A DNA stretch of 38,159 bases. Origin: Chitinophagaceae bacterium. Lineage in GTDB: Bacteria > Bacteroidota > Bacteroidia > Chitinophagales > Chitinophagaceae. The position numbers and the translations under genes are program-made. Under the pieces are notes generated by a model, which was not told the origin of the DNA, did not search any database, and saw only the letters and a program-made list of their open reading frames with translations. Positions 16,676 to 23,623 of the stretch are shown in pieces (position 1 is the first letter of the stretch; each line of letters opens with the position of its first letter). The stretch spans positions 1 through 38,159 of the forward strand of contig JANYEB010000266.1 of assembly GCA_025363355.1 (NCBI GenBank), read 5' to 3'.

Positions 16676-17415
16676 TATTTATTATTTTTTTCATAATCTA
16701 CTTTAACCAAAAACAAACCGTGTGCAGGTGTGTCAAAATAAGCACTAGCACAATCTTTAGATTCTATAATATTTTTAAATTGTTCAATAGTCATTTGACC
16801 TCTGCCAACTTTAAGCATTGTTGCAACTAATGCACGAACCATTCCTCGTAAAAAGCGATTTGATTTTACATTGAAAACAAGGCAATCATTTTCTTCAATC
16901 CATCTTGAAATAAAAATATTGCAATTGAAATTATTTACCTGTGTATGTTTTTTTGAGAAAGAAGTAAAGTCTGTATAAGTAAGCAATATTGCTGCTGCCT
17001 GACGCAACAAATCAACATCTAATTTATACGGAAAATAATAAGCTCTGTCTTCTAAAAAAGGATTTTTAGAAGTGTAAATATGATACTTGTACTCTCTGCT
17101 TTCAGCAGCAAAACGACAATGTTTGTCATCTGCAACTTGAGTAATATTCTTTACAATTATATCGTTAGAAATAATTGCATTGAGATTGTAAATATGTTTC
17201 TGTGTAATGACAATATCTGTATCAAAATGAAAAAAATTTTGTAGGGCGTGTACACCAGCATCTGTTCTTGAAGAGCCTGTTAAATCAAAGTTTTGTTTAA
17301 ACAATGTCTGCAGAGCTTTTTCAACTTCAGCTTGAATTGTATTGGCATTTTGTTGAATTTGAAAACCATTATAATTGGTTCCTTTATATGCTACCTCTAA
17401 AAAATATCTTGACAT
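16675..17415 (-). CDS. truA: tRNA pseudouridine synthase A
   Basis: This 246-residue enzyme converts uridines 38-40 of the tRNA anticodon arm to pseudouridine. The N-terminal strand (RYFLEVAYKGTNYNGFQIQQN) and the catalytic motif GSSRTDAGVHA with D52 as nucleophile are diagnostic, followed by RFAAESREYKYHIYTSKNPF and the C-terminal FLRGMVRALVATMLKVGRGQ. Length is normal. The ATG lies one base after the stop of the upstream DUF4476 gene, and its stop overlaps the aroA start by one base, so the three genes form a tight transcription unit. No obvious anomaly. Confidence 0.96.
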   Translation of the reverse strand: MSRYFLEVAYKGTNYNGFQIQQNANTIQAEVEKALQTLFKQNFDLTGSSRTDAGVHALQNFFHFDTDIVITQKHIYNLNAIISNDIIVKNITQVADDKHCRFAAESREYKYHIYTSKNPFLEDRAYYFPYKLDVDLLRQAAAILLTYTDFTSFSKKHTQVNNFNCNIFISRWIEENDCLVFNVKSNRFLRGMVRALVATMLKVGRGQMTIEQFKNIIESKDCASAYFDTPAHGLFLVKVDYEKNNK

Positions 17416-17416
17416 T

Positions 17417-18472
17417 TTATTGAGGATTTGATAATGCTTTAAACGCTTCTTTCAACTTAAGATCGATTAATTCTTTTTCAAGCGATGCAAAGTTTTTAGA
17501 ATCTGAAACAGCCGTTTGTGCTAGTTTATAAAAGTTGAATTTTCCGCTTTCATTTAGAAATAAAATACCCAATCTTTTTACTTGATTTACAGTAAAACAC
17601 TTTTCCTTTAAAACTGTATTAGCTAGTTTCAATTTATTCTTTAAAGTAAGTGTTGTTTGTATTTTAGAACTAAAATTAGCCACATCACTTTCTGATGCTT
17701 TATTAAGGCAATTATTAGTGAGAATAACAGTTGCAGCTACATCAATGTTTTTGCTTTCCATTTTATGTTCAACAACCGGTTCTGCTTTTGCTTGCGTTAT
17801 TGTGTCAACAGCTATCGTTTTTGTATAGGGTATAAAAATAGAAACGGTATCTGCTTTACTAGATGTTGCATCTACATAAATTTGGTTTAAACCATCTTTA
17901 TTTTCTTTCTCATAGAGTTTCGTAATTTTCTTCTCAATGATTGGCTTGGTTGCTACCAATTTTACAGGAACTGTATCTACTTTATTTTCTTTAGCAGATT
18001 CTACAATCGTATTAACAGGTTGTATTGTTGTAGTTGGTTTAGGAACTTCAATATTTGCTTGTTTAACAACTGGCTCTTGCTTAACAACTGGTTTTTCTAA
18101 TTCTATCTTTTGAATCTGTTCTGTGGTTGTAAAACGATTGATATCAAATAACACTAAATTACCATCATTATTTTGCTTTAGAGTAAAGCCTAAATCAGAG
18201 CCATCAACATCAACGGTAAATTTATTGTATTTACTTCCATCTGTAGAAATAGACAAATTATAAGTACCGTTATCAATCTTTGGAATAGTAATAAAATTCT
18301 TACCATCACTTTCGAAAATCTTGTTGTCAAATTTTATACTAAATGGCTTTTTAGCTGAGTTTTCAATATATATAAAATGATGCGTTTGAGTGTTTGCACT
18401 TAGTGCAATCAACAGCAACAACGTAAGTTTTGCAAGTTTAAGCATTGCTTTATTATTTGATATTAAGTTCAT
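17417..18472 (-). CDS. Secreted DUF4476-domain protein of unknown function
   Basis: This 351-residue protein has a hydrophobic signal region (LKLAKLTLLLLIALSANTQT), an N-terminal beta-rich segment that looks PEGA-like (HFIYIENSAKKPFSIKFDNKIF, DNGTYNLSISTDGS), a long Pro/Val/Lys/Thr-rich linker (about residues 125-245), and a C-terminal DUF4476-like helical domain (LANTVLKEKCFTVNQVKRLGILFLNESGKFNFYKLAQTAVSDSKNF, about 255-345). DUF4476 proteins are common in Bacteroidota and have no established function. The protein is probably exported to the periplasm or cell surface. The start is ATG at 18472. A second ATG at 18445 (MLKLAKLTLL) would give a more standard signal peptide and is equally plausible. 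It is the first gene of the unit with truA and aroA. Confidence 0.75.
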   Translation of the reverse strand: MNLISNNKAMLKLAKLTLLLLIALSANTQTHHFIYIENSAKKPFSIKFDNKIFESDGKNFITIPKIDNGTYNLSISTDGSKYNKFTVDVDGSDLGFTLKQNNDGNLVLFDINRFTTTEQIQKIELEKPVVKQEPVVKQANIEVPKPTTTIQPVNTIVESAKENKVDTVPVKLVATKPIIEKKITKLYEKENKDGLNQIYVDATSSKADTVSIFIPYTKTIAVDTITQAKAEPVVEHKMESKNIDVAATVILTNNCLNKASESDVANFSSKIQTTLTLKNKLKLANTVLKEKCFTVNQVKRLGILFLNESGKFNFYKLAQTAVSDSKNFASLEKELIDLKLKEAFKALSNPQ

Positions 18473-18481
18473 TAATCAGTG

Positions 18482-18509
18482 CAAACATACTTCCATCCTT
18501 ATATTTCAA
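18482..18509 (-). promoter_or_regulatory. Promoter of the DUF4476-truA-aroA unit
   Basis: On the minus strand, TTG (complement of 18507-18509), 17 bp, then TATGTTTG (complement of 18482-18489), an exact -7 match. Transcription would start only a few bases from the ATG at 18472, which favours the second ATG at 18445 as the real start. Confidence 0.5.
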
Positions 18510-18522
18510 CGTTAATCAATTT

Positions 18523-18555
18523 TTTGTTTGTCATTTTATTACACACTTATCTTTA
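18523..18555 (+). promoter_or_regulatory. Promoter of the M1 aminopeptidase gene
   Basis: TTTG (18523-18526), 21 bp, then TATCTTTA (18548-18555), one mismatch from the -7 consensus. The ATG follows at 18573. It diverges from the promoter of the opposite gene within a 100-bp region. Confidence 0.45.
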
Positions 18556-18572
18556 CATCAAACTAAAAAAGA

Positions 18573-21062
18573 ATGAAAAAAATATTTACAATCATTGCTT
18601 TACTGGCAATTACCTTAGCCAATGCTCAGTTTGGATTTCCTTCAAAAGACGAAGCTTGGAAAAAAAAATACAGAGCATTTGAAACTAAAAAGAGTGATTT
18701 AATTCACACAAAATTGCAAGCAAAATTCGATTACGAAAAATCTCAATTGAATGGCAAAGTTTGGATAACATTAAAACCACATTTCTATGCAACTAATATG
18801 GTGGAGTTAGATGCAAAAGGAATGGAAATTAATGCTGTTGAATTGGTTAAAACTGGTGCTAAAAATATTGCATTAGGATATAGTTATAACGATAGTTTAT
18901 TACTGAAAATTTATTTAGATAAAGAATACAAAGCATCTGAAAGCTACACACTTTATATAGATTATACAGCTAAACCAAATGAGTTTGCAGCTGAGGGTAG
19001 TGCTGCTATTAAAGATGCTAAAGGTTTGTACTTTATCAATCCAAAAGGTGAGGAGAAAGATAAACCAACTCAAATTTGGACACAAGGGGAAACAGAAGCT
19101 ACTAGCGTTTGGGTGCCTACAATTGACAAACCAAATCAAAAAACAACACAAGAGTTTTACTTAACAGTTCCATCAAAATATGTTACTCTTTCTAATGGTA
19201 AATTAGTTTCTCAAACTACTAATGCTGATAAAACAAGAACAGATTATTGGAAAATGGAGTTGCCACACGCACCATATTTATTTTTTATTGGCGTTGGAGA
19301 ATATGCAGTTGTAAAAGATTCATATAAAGGAAAAGAAGTAAGCTATTATGTAGAAAAAGAATATGAGAAAGTTGCCAGAAAAATATTTGGCAATACCCCT
19401 GAGATGATTAAATTCTTCAGCGAAAAAGTTACTGGTATTGATTATCCTTGGGTTAAGTATGCACAAATTACTGGTCGTGATTATGTAAGTGGTGCTATGG
19501 AAAACACAACAGCTACACTTCACCAAGAGAGTGCTCAACAAAATGCAAGAGAATTACAAGATGGCAATCATTGGGAAGGAACTGTTGCTCACGAATTGTT
19601 TCACCAATGGTTTGGGGATTATGTTACCGCTGAAAGTTGGAGTAATCTAACTGTTAACGAAAGTTTTGCAGATTATAGTCAGTATTTATGGCAAGAATAC
19701 AAGTATGGCCCAGATGCTGCCGGAGAAGAGAATGATAATGAAATGCAAGCCTATATTAGAGGCAATAGCAGCAAAAAGGATTTAGTTCGTTTCTTCTACA
19801 GAGATAAAGAAGATATGTTTGATTTAGTGAGCTATCAAAAAGGTGGGCGTATTTTAAATATGCTCAGAAACTATGTTGGTGATAGTGCTTTCTTTAAATC
19901 TTTAAACAAATATTTAACAGATAATAAATTGGGAAATGGTTCTGCTCACAAACTACGTTTAGCTTTTGAATCAGTTACTGGTAAAGATTTAAACTGGTAT
20001 TTTAATCAATGGTATTTCAATAGCGGACATCCAAAATTGACTATCACTAACGAATATGATGCAACAAGCAAAACCATTAGTGTAATTGTTAAACAAACTC
20101 AAGATAGCACCAAGATTTTCAAACTGCCTGTTGCTATTGATGTATATGTTGGTAAAGAAAAAACAAGACACGATGTTTGGATTGAAAACAGAGTTGATAC
20201 TATTAAAATAGCATCTGCTACAGCCCCTGATTTTGTGAAGTTTGATGGTGACAATGTTTTGTTAGCAGAGAAAAAAGAGAAAAAAACATTGCAACAATAT
20301 ATCATTCAATACAAGCAAGCTGGTAAATATTTAGATAGAAAAGAAGCATTAGACTATGCATCAAAAAATAAAGCCGAAGCTGGTGCAATGCAATTGATAA
20401 TTGCAGCCTTAAACGATCCTTACGATAGGTTAAGAACTAAAGCTTTAAATGCGTTGCAAGACACAACTGTGGATGCTGCAACTATTAAAACAATTGAAAC
20501 AATTGCTAATACTGACAAGAAAAAAATTGTAAGAGCAGAAGCCATTGATTTTCTTGCCCAATTAAAAGATACGAAATACACAAAAATGTTTGGTAATGCA
20601 GTTAAAGATTCGTCTTATTCTGTAGCTGGTGCTGCACTTGAAGCATTAATAGAACAAGATGCTGATGCAGTTTTAAAGCTTATTCCAGAATTAAAAAAAG
20701 ATGCCAAAGGAAGATTAAAATCTGCTGTTTCAAAGGCAGAAATTTTAAGCAAAACTGATGCAGACTTTGATACTATGTATAAAAAGTATGAAGGCTCAGG
20801 ATTAATGGAAAAATTCAATGATTTTGGCAACTTCTCTTTCTATGTTGCAAGATTACAAGACACAGAAAAATTCAAAAAAGGAATTGATCAGCTAATTAAG
20901 TTTAGAGATATGGTTGCTCCGTATGGTCAAGGACTTAAAGAAATGCTAAACAAAGCTATTCTAGAAATCAAAAAAACTAAGGAATTGCAAAAGAGTAAAT
21001 CACCAAATTCGCTAGAAATTGAGAATCAGATTAGTTATATATCAGAGAAAACTAAAGATTAA
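18573..21062 (+). CDS. M1-family zinc aminopeptidase with C-terminal HEAT-like region, exported
   Basis: This 829-residue protein has a signal peptide (MKKIFTIIALLAITLANAQ). The substrate-binding exopeptidase motif GAMEN is at 307-311. The zinc site is H340-E341-x-x-H344 with E363 as third ligand (HELFHQWFGDYVTAESWSNL, then TVNESFADY), the typical HEXXH-18-E spacing of M1 peptidases. Residues from about 575 on are helical, with repeated AxxAL-type segments resembling HEAT repeats. It would trim N-terminal residues from peptides in the periplasm or outside the cell. The gene is monocistronic, with a promoter of its own and a bidirectional hairpin about 90 bp after its stop. No catalytic residue is missing. 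Confidence 0.95.
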   Translation: MKKIFTIIALLAITLANAQFGFPSKDEAWKKKYRAFETKKSDLIHTKLQAKFDYEKSQLNGKVWITLKPHFYATNMVELDAKGMEINAVELVKTGAKNIALGYSYNDSLLLKIYLDKEYKASESYTLYIDYTAKPNEFAAEGSAAIKDAKGLYFINPKGEEKDKPTQIWTQGETEATSVWVPTIDKPNQKTTQEFYLTVPSKYVTLSNGKLVSQTTNADKTRTDYWKMELPHAPYLFFIGVGEYAVVKDSYKGKEVSYYVEKEYEKVARKIFGNTPEMIKFFSEKVTGIDYPWVKYAQITGRDYVSGAMENTTATLHQESAQQNARELQDGNHWEGTVAHELFHQWFGDYVTAESWSNLTVNESFADYSQYLWQEYKYGPDAAGEENDNEMQAYIRGNSSKKDLVRFFYRDKEDMFDLVSYQKGGRILNMLRNYVGDSAFFKSLNKYLTDNKLGNGSAHKLRLAFESVTGKDLNWYFNQWYFNSGHPKLTITNEYDATSKTISVIVKQTQDSTKIFKLPVAIDVYVGKEKTRHDVWIENRVDTIKIASATAPDFVKFDGDNVLLAEKKEKKTLQQYIIQYKQAGKYLDRKEALDYASKNKAEAGAMQLIIAALNDPYDRLRTKALNALQDTTVDAATIKTIETIANTDKKKIVRAEAIDFLAQLKDTKYTKMFGNAVKDSSYSVAGAALEALIEQDADAVLKLIPELKKDAKGRLKSAVSKAEILSKTDADFDTMYKKYEGSGLMEKFNDFGNFSFYVARLQDTEKFKKGIDQLIKFRDMVAPYGQGLKEMLNKAILEIKKTKELQKSKSPNSLEIENQISYISEKTKD

Positions 21063-21081
21063 GAAAAAAACTAGGAAAATA

Positions 21082-21112
21082 TTTGCTAATTTAAAAAGCA
21101 GCTTTATATTTG
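21082..21112 (+). promoter_or_regulatory. Strong promoter between convergent genes
   Basis: TTTG (21082-21085), 19 bp, then TATATTTG (21105-21112). Both elements match the Bacteroidota consensus exactly. It points rightwards into a stretch with no plus-strand gene and is followed about 40 bp later by a terminator hairpin. Confidence 0.65.
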
Positions 21113-21118
21113 CCTCGG

Positions 21119-21178
21119 TTTTTCATAGGATATTGGATTTTAAAAACGGGGCTGGATTTTTATCCTGGCCCTTTTTTA
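21119..21178 (+). ncRNA. Candidate small RNA of about 60 nt
   Basis: The predicted transcript starts a few bases after the -7 box at 21105-21112 and ends in the T-tract at 21172-21177. It contains no ATG-initiated frame. Its 3' half is the hairpin 21149-21171. The 5' part (TTTTTCATAGGATATTGG) is single-stranded or weakly paired. It is a candidate only. The hairpin alone could simply terminate both flanking genes. Confidence 0.4.
21149..21177. terminator. Bidirectional Rho-independent terminator
   Basis: Stem GGGC (21149-21152)/GCCC (21168-21171) and GGAT (21154-21157)/ATCC (21162-21165), with a small internal loop and a TTTT apical loop. It is followed by six T on the plus strand and by GTTTTTAAAA on the minus strand. 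It lies between the M1 peptidase gene (plus) and the LysM gene (minus). Confidence 0.75.
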
Positions 21179-21205
21179 TTTTATATATCTACCGATTCTT
21201 CAAAA

Positions 21206-22162
21206 TTAGAATTCAACCTTAGCAATAAACTTATTTTCTGTTGCACCCAAAGCAGCTGCTGTAGCATTACTCACTCTTAAAGAAAGATTATTATCCTCTT
21301 TTATATTTGGCAATGGCCCTAATACTTTTGCATAAACTGTTTTGTTATTTGCAGATACTTTTACAATGCTTCCACTTTGAACATTGCTTAAAAGCACATA
21401 ATATTTTTTGTCTTGCCAGCCTGCAATAGTTTTAAATGTTCCACTTAATCCTTCAACAGAATTTTGAGAAGACACAAATTGCTTCTCAAAAAAATCATTT
21501 GCTTGACTTGGTGTTTTGATTATAGTTGGTTGTGGTTTTACTTCCTTGAGTGTGGGCTGTTCTGTAACTACAGGCTTTACTGTTGGTGTTGACACCACAA
21601 CTGGTTCTAATTTCTTTATAGGCTCAACAACTACTGGTTTCACTTCAACCCCAGCTGGCTTTGTTTCTTTTATTACAGGCTTCACTTCTGCCTTAACAGT
21701 TGGTTGCATTTCGGTTCCATCACCATTAGAAACAATAAGATAACTACCTGCTTTAATAACATCATTCTTTAAACCATTCCAGTCTTTCAATTGTTGTTCA
21801 GATACTTTATACTGTTTAGCAATTCGTGATAAATTATCACCAGAAACCACCAAATGTTTATTCTTATCTAAATTTTGTGTTGGAATTTTATTGATTACAA
21901 CTGGGTTTGGAGCAGCAACAATAGTTGGAGTAGATTTGCCGGTTGGTACAATTATTTTTTGCCCAATATGTAAAACAGTTTTATCATTTAAATTATTCAG
22001 CCTGAATATGTCATCTTTCTTAACGTGATATATTCTTGAAAGGCTACTAATAGTTTCGCCAGGCTTGATGATATGAGTAACCATTTTACCACCATTTTGA
22101 GCATAGCTAGAAGATGCTATAATGCTGCCCAACAAAAACAATGATATTTTAACAACTTTCAT
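21206..22162 (-). CDS. LysM-domain protein with C-terminal double-psi-barrel-like domain, exported
   Basis: This 318-residue protein has a signal peptide (ending SSYAQ) and two LysM peptidoglycan-binding modules (HIIKPGETISSLSRIYHVKK near residue 30, HLVVSGDNLSRIAKQYKVSE near 103). A Pro/Val/Lys-rich linker (about 155-220) precedes a C-terminal domain (GLSGTFKTIAGWQDKKYYVL, then GSIVKVSANNKTVYAKVLGP) that resembles the RlpA-like double-psi barrel. It would bind the cell wall in the periplasm. The C-terminal domain may act on or recognise glycan, but key catalytic residues are not identifiable. The gene begins 10 bp after the rsmF-like gene and probably shares its transcript. Confidence 0.85.
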   Translation of the reverse strand: MKVVKISLFLLGSIIASSSYAQNGGKMVTHIIKPGETISSLSRIYHVKKDDIFRLNNLNDKTVLHIGQKIIVPTGKSTPTIVAAPNPVVINKIPTQNLDKNKHLVVSGDNLSRIAKQYKVSEQQLKDWNGLKNDVIKAGSYLIVSNGDGTEMQPTVKAEVKPVIKETKPAGVEVKPVVVEPIKKLEPVVVSTPTVKPVVTEQPTLKEVKPQPTIIKTPSQANDFFEKQFVSSQNSVEGLSGTFKTIAGWQDKKYYVLLSNVQSGSIVKVSANNKTVYAKVLGPLPNIKEDNNLSLRVSNATAAALGATENKFIAKVEF

Positions 22163-22172
22163 TTTTGCTTTT

Positions 22173-23561
22173 TTATTTATTCAAATTATCTTTTAAAATT
22201 CTCCATTCAATGGGATAGTAATTGTTGATTCTGTTTTGCAATGCTTTAATCCATCCTAAAACAACACCATCAAATTTAACTAATGCCCAACCTTTAGAGT
22301 TGATATCTATATTAACTTCTTTTTTGCCCAAATATTGTAATGCTTGTTCTTTATTAAGATCAAAATATGGCAAATGGTTTATATCAATAAAGCTCATTGC
22401 TAATTCGTGAGATGGAATTAAGTCTTTACCCTTAACAATTCCAAGTTCGATTCCAGCTTTTTTTATGTATAAATAGCTTGCAATAATTTGTAATTCTATT
22501 TGATATTCTTTAGGGAAAAATCGTATAAATTCATTTTGTTTAAATAAGTAAGAATCATCATTCAACTTTAGAAAATTATTTACTATTTCTAGTTCATTTT
22601 TTAATGGTTTGGAAAGAATGGTTTCTTTAAATTTTGTGGATATTTCACTTTCACCATTTTTCTTAAATGCAGCAATAAAAAAGCCTTCTCCTTTTACTTT
22701 ATCAGGATAGAATCTGTAACCAAAAGCATTGTGTAAATCTGATTGTGTTTCTATAATGCCCCATTCATCAACCAAATTTATTTGAACTGATTCCAAATCA
22801 AACGTCTCTTTTATCCAATCTAAAACATCTTCATTCTCTTGTTTAGAATATGAGCAAGTTGAGTAAATTAATAATCCATCATCACTTAAACTATCTATTG
22901 TGTCTGCAATAATTCTTTGTTGGCGTTGGCTGCATAAATTAACATTGTCCTGACTCCATTCATCAATAGCATTTTTATCTTTTCTAAATAAACCACTGCC
23001 ACTGCAAGGTGCATCAATTACAATTACATCAAAGAAATTTGAAAGTTTTTTAAAATCTTTGGGATCATTATTTGTAACAATAACATTATCGCTTCCCCAT
23101 TTTGTAATATTTTCAACTAAAACCGAAGCCCGTTGTTTAATTACCTCATTACTTACCAATAATCCATTTGCAAAATAGCTTGCTAATAGTGTACTTTTTC
23201 CACCAGGTGCTGCACATAAATCAAGGGCTTTTTTTTGCGTATCTTCTCCAATAATTTGCTGCAAAATCTGCAACAAAAACATACTACTTGCCTCTTGCAC
23301 ATAGTAGGCTCCTGCATGAAACAAAGGATCAAATGTAAACGATGGTCTTTCTGTTAAATATCGTCCCCAATTGCACCAAGGAATTTTACTTTCTATACTT
23401 AGCAAAGATTTGCTCCAATTACTCTTATTAGGATTTATTCGTATAGAAGTAATGGGCGTATTTGATTGATGTGTTTCAAGAAAACTATCTTCCTTAAACC
23501 CCTTGGTATTTTGTAATGATTGTATAAGTTGTTGTGGTATCACAAATCGAAGGTAATGCAT
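22173..23561 (-). CDS. rsmF: RsmF/RsmB-type rRNA (cytosine-C5) methyltransferase
   Basis: This 462-residue protein of the NOL1/NOP2/Sun family transfers a methyl group from SAM to C5 of a cytosine in RNA. The SAM-binding motif is ALDLCAAPGGKSTLLASYF (about residue 105). The two catalytic cysteine motifs are present: DAPCSGSGLFRKD (about 182-194) and YSTCSYSKQENE (about 232-243). The N-terminal part resembles the family's substrate-loading region (FDPLFHAGAYYVQEASSMFLL). The C-terminal 150 residues look like the extra RNA-binding/PUA-like domain of RsmF (IPSHELAMSF, NSKGWALVKFDGVVLGWIKA). The precise target (16S C1407 in E. coli RsmF) is inferred. The LysM gene follows 10 bp downstream. Confidence 0.88.
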   Translation of the reverse strand: MHYLRFVIPQQLIQSLQNTKGFKEDSFLETHQSNTPITSIRINPNKSNWSKSLLSIESKIPWCNWGRYLTERPSFTFDPLFHAGAYYVQEASSMFLLQILQQIIGEDTQKKALDLCAAPGGKSTLLASYFANGLLVSNEVIKQRASVLVENITKWGSDNVIVTNNDPKDFKKLSNFFDVIVIDAPCSGSGLFRKDKNAIDEWSQDNVNLCSQRQQRIIADTIDSLSDDGLLIYSTCSYSKQENEDVLDWIKETFDLESVQINLVDEWGIIETQSDLHNAFGYRFYPDKVKGEGFFIAAFKKNGESEISTKFKETILSKPLKNELEIVNNFLKLNDDSYLFKQNEFIRFFPKEYQIELQIIASYLYIKKAGIELGIVKGKDLIPSHELAMSFIDINHLPYFDLNKEQALQYLGKKEVNIDINSKGWALVKFDGVVLGWIKALQNRINNYYPIEWRILKDNLNK

Positions 23562-23564
23562 AAT

Positions 23565-23593
23565 AAAAAATCCCTTGCAAAAGCAAAGGATTT
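23565..23593 (-). terminator. Terminator of the TonB-dependent receptor gene
   Basis: AAATCCCTTGC (23568-23578) pairs with GCAAAGGATTT (23583-23593) with one mismatch and an AAAA loop. On the minus strand a run of T (complement of 23565-23570) follows. It sits between the receptor stop and the start of the rsmF-like gene. Confidence 0.75.
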
Positions 23594-23623
23594 CATTTTA
23601 TATTTTGAATTTATTGTAATTTA

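Noticed and set aside
16675-18472. Frameshift or pseudogene in the truA/aroA region because of the inserted repeats
   Set aside because: Both frames are intact from start to stop and all catalytic motifs are present.
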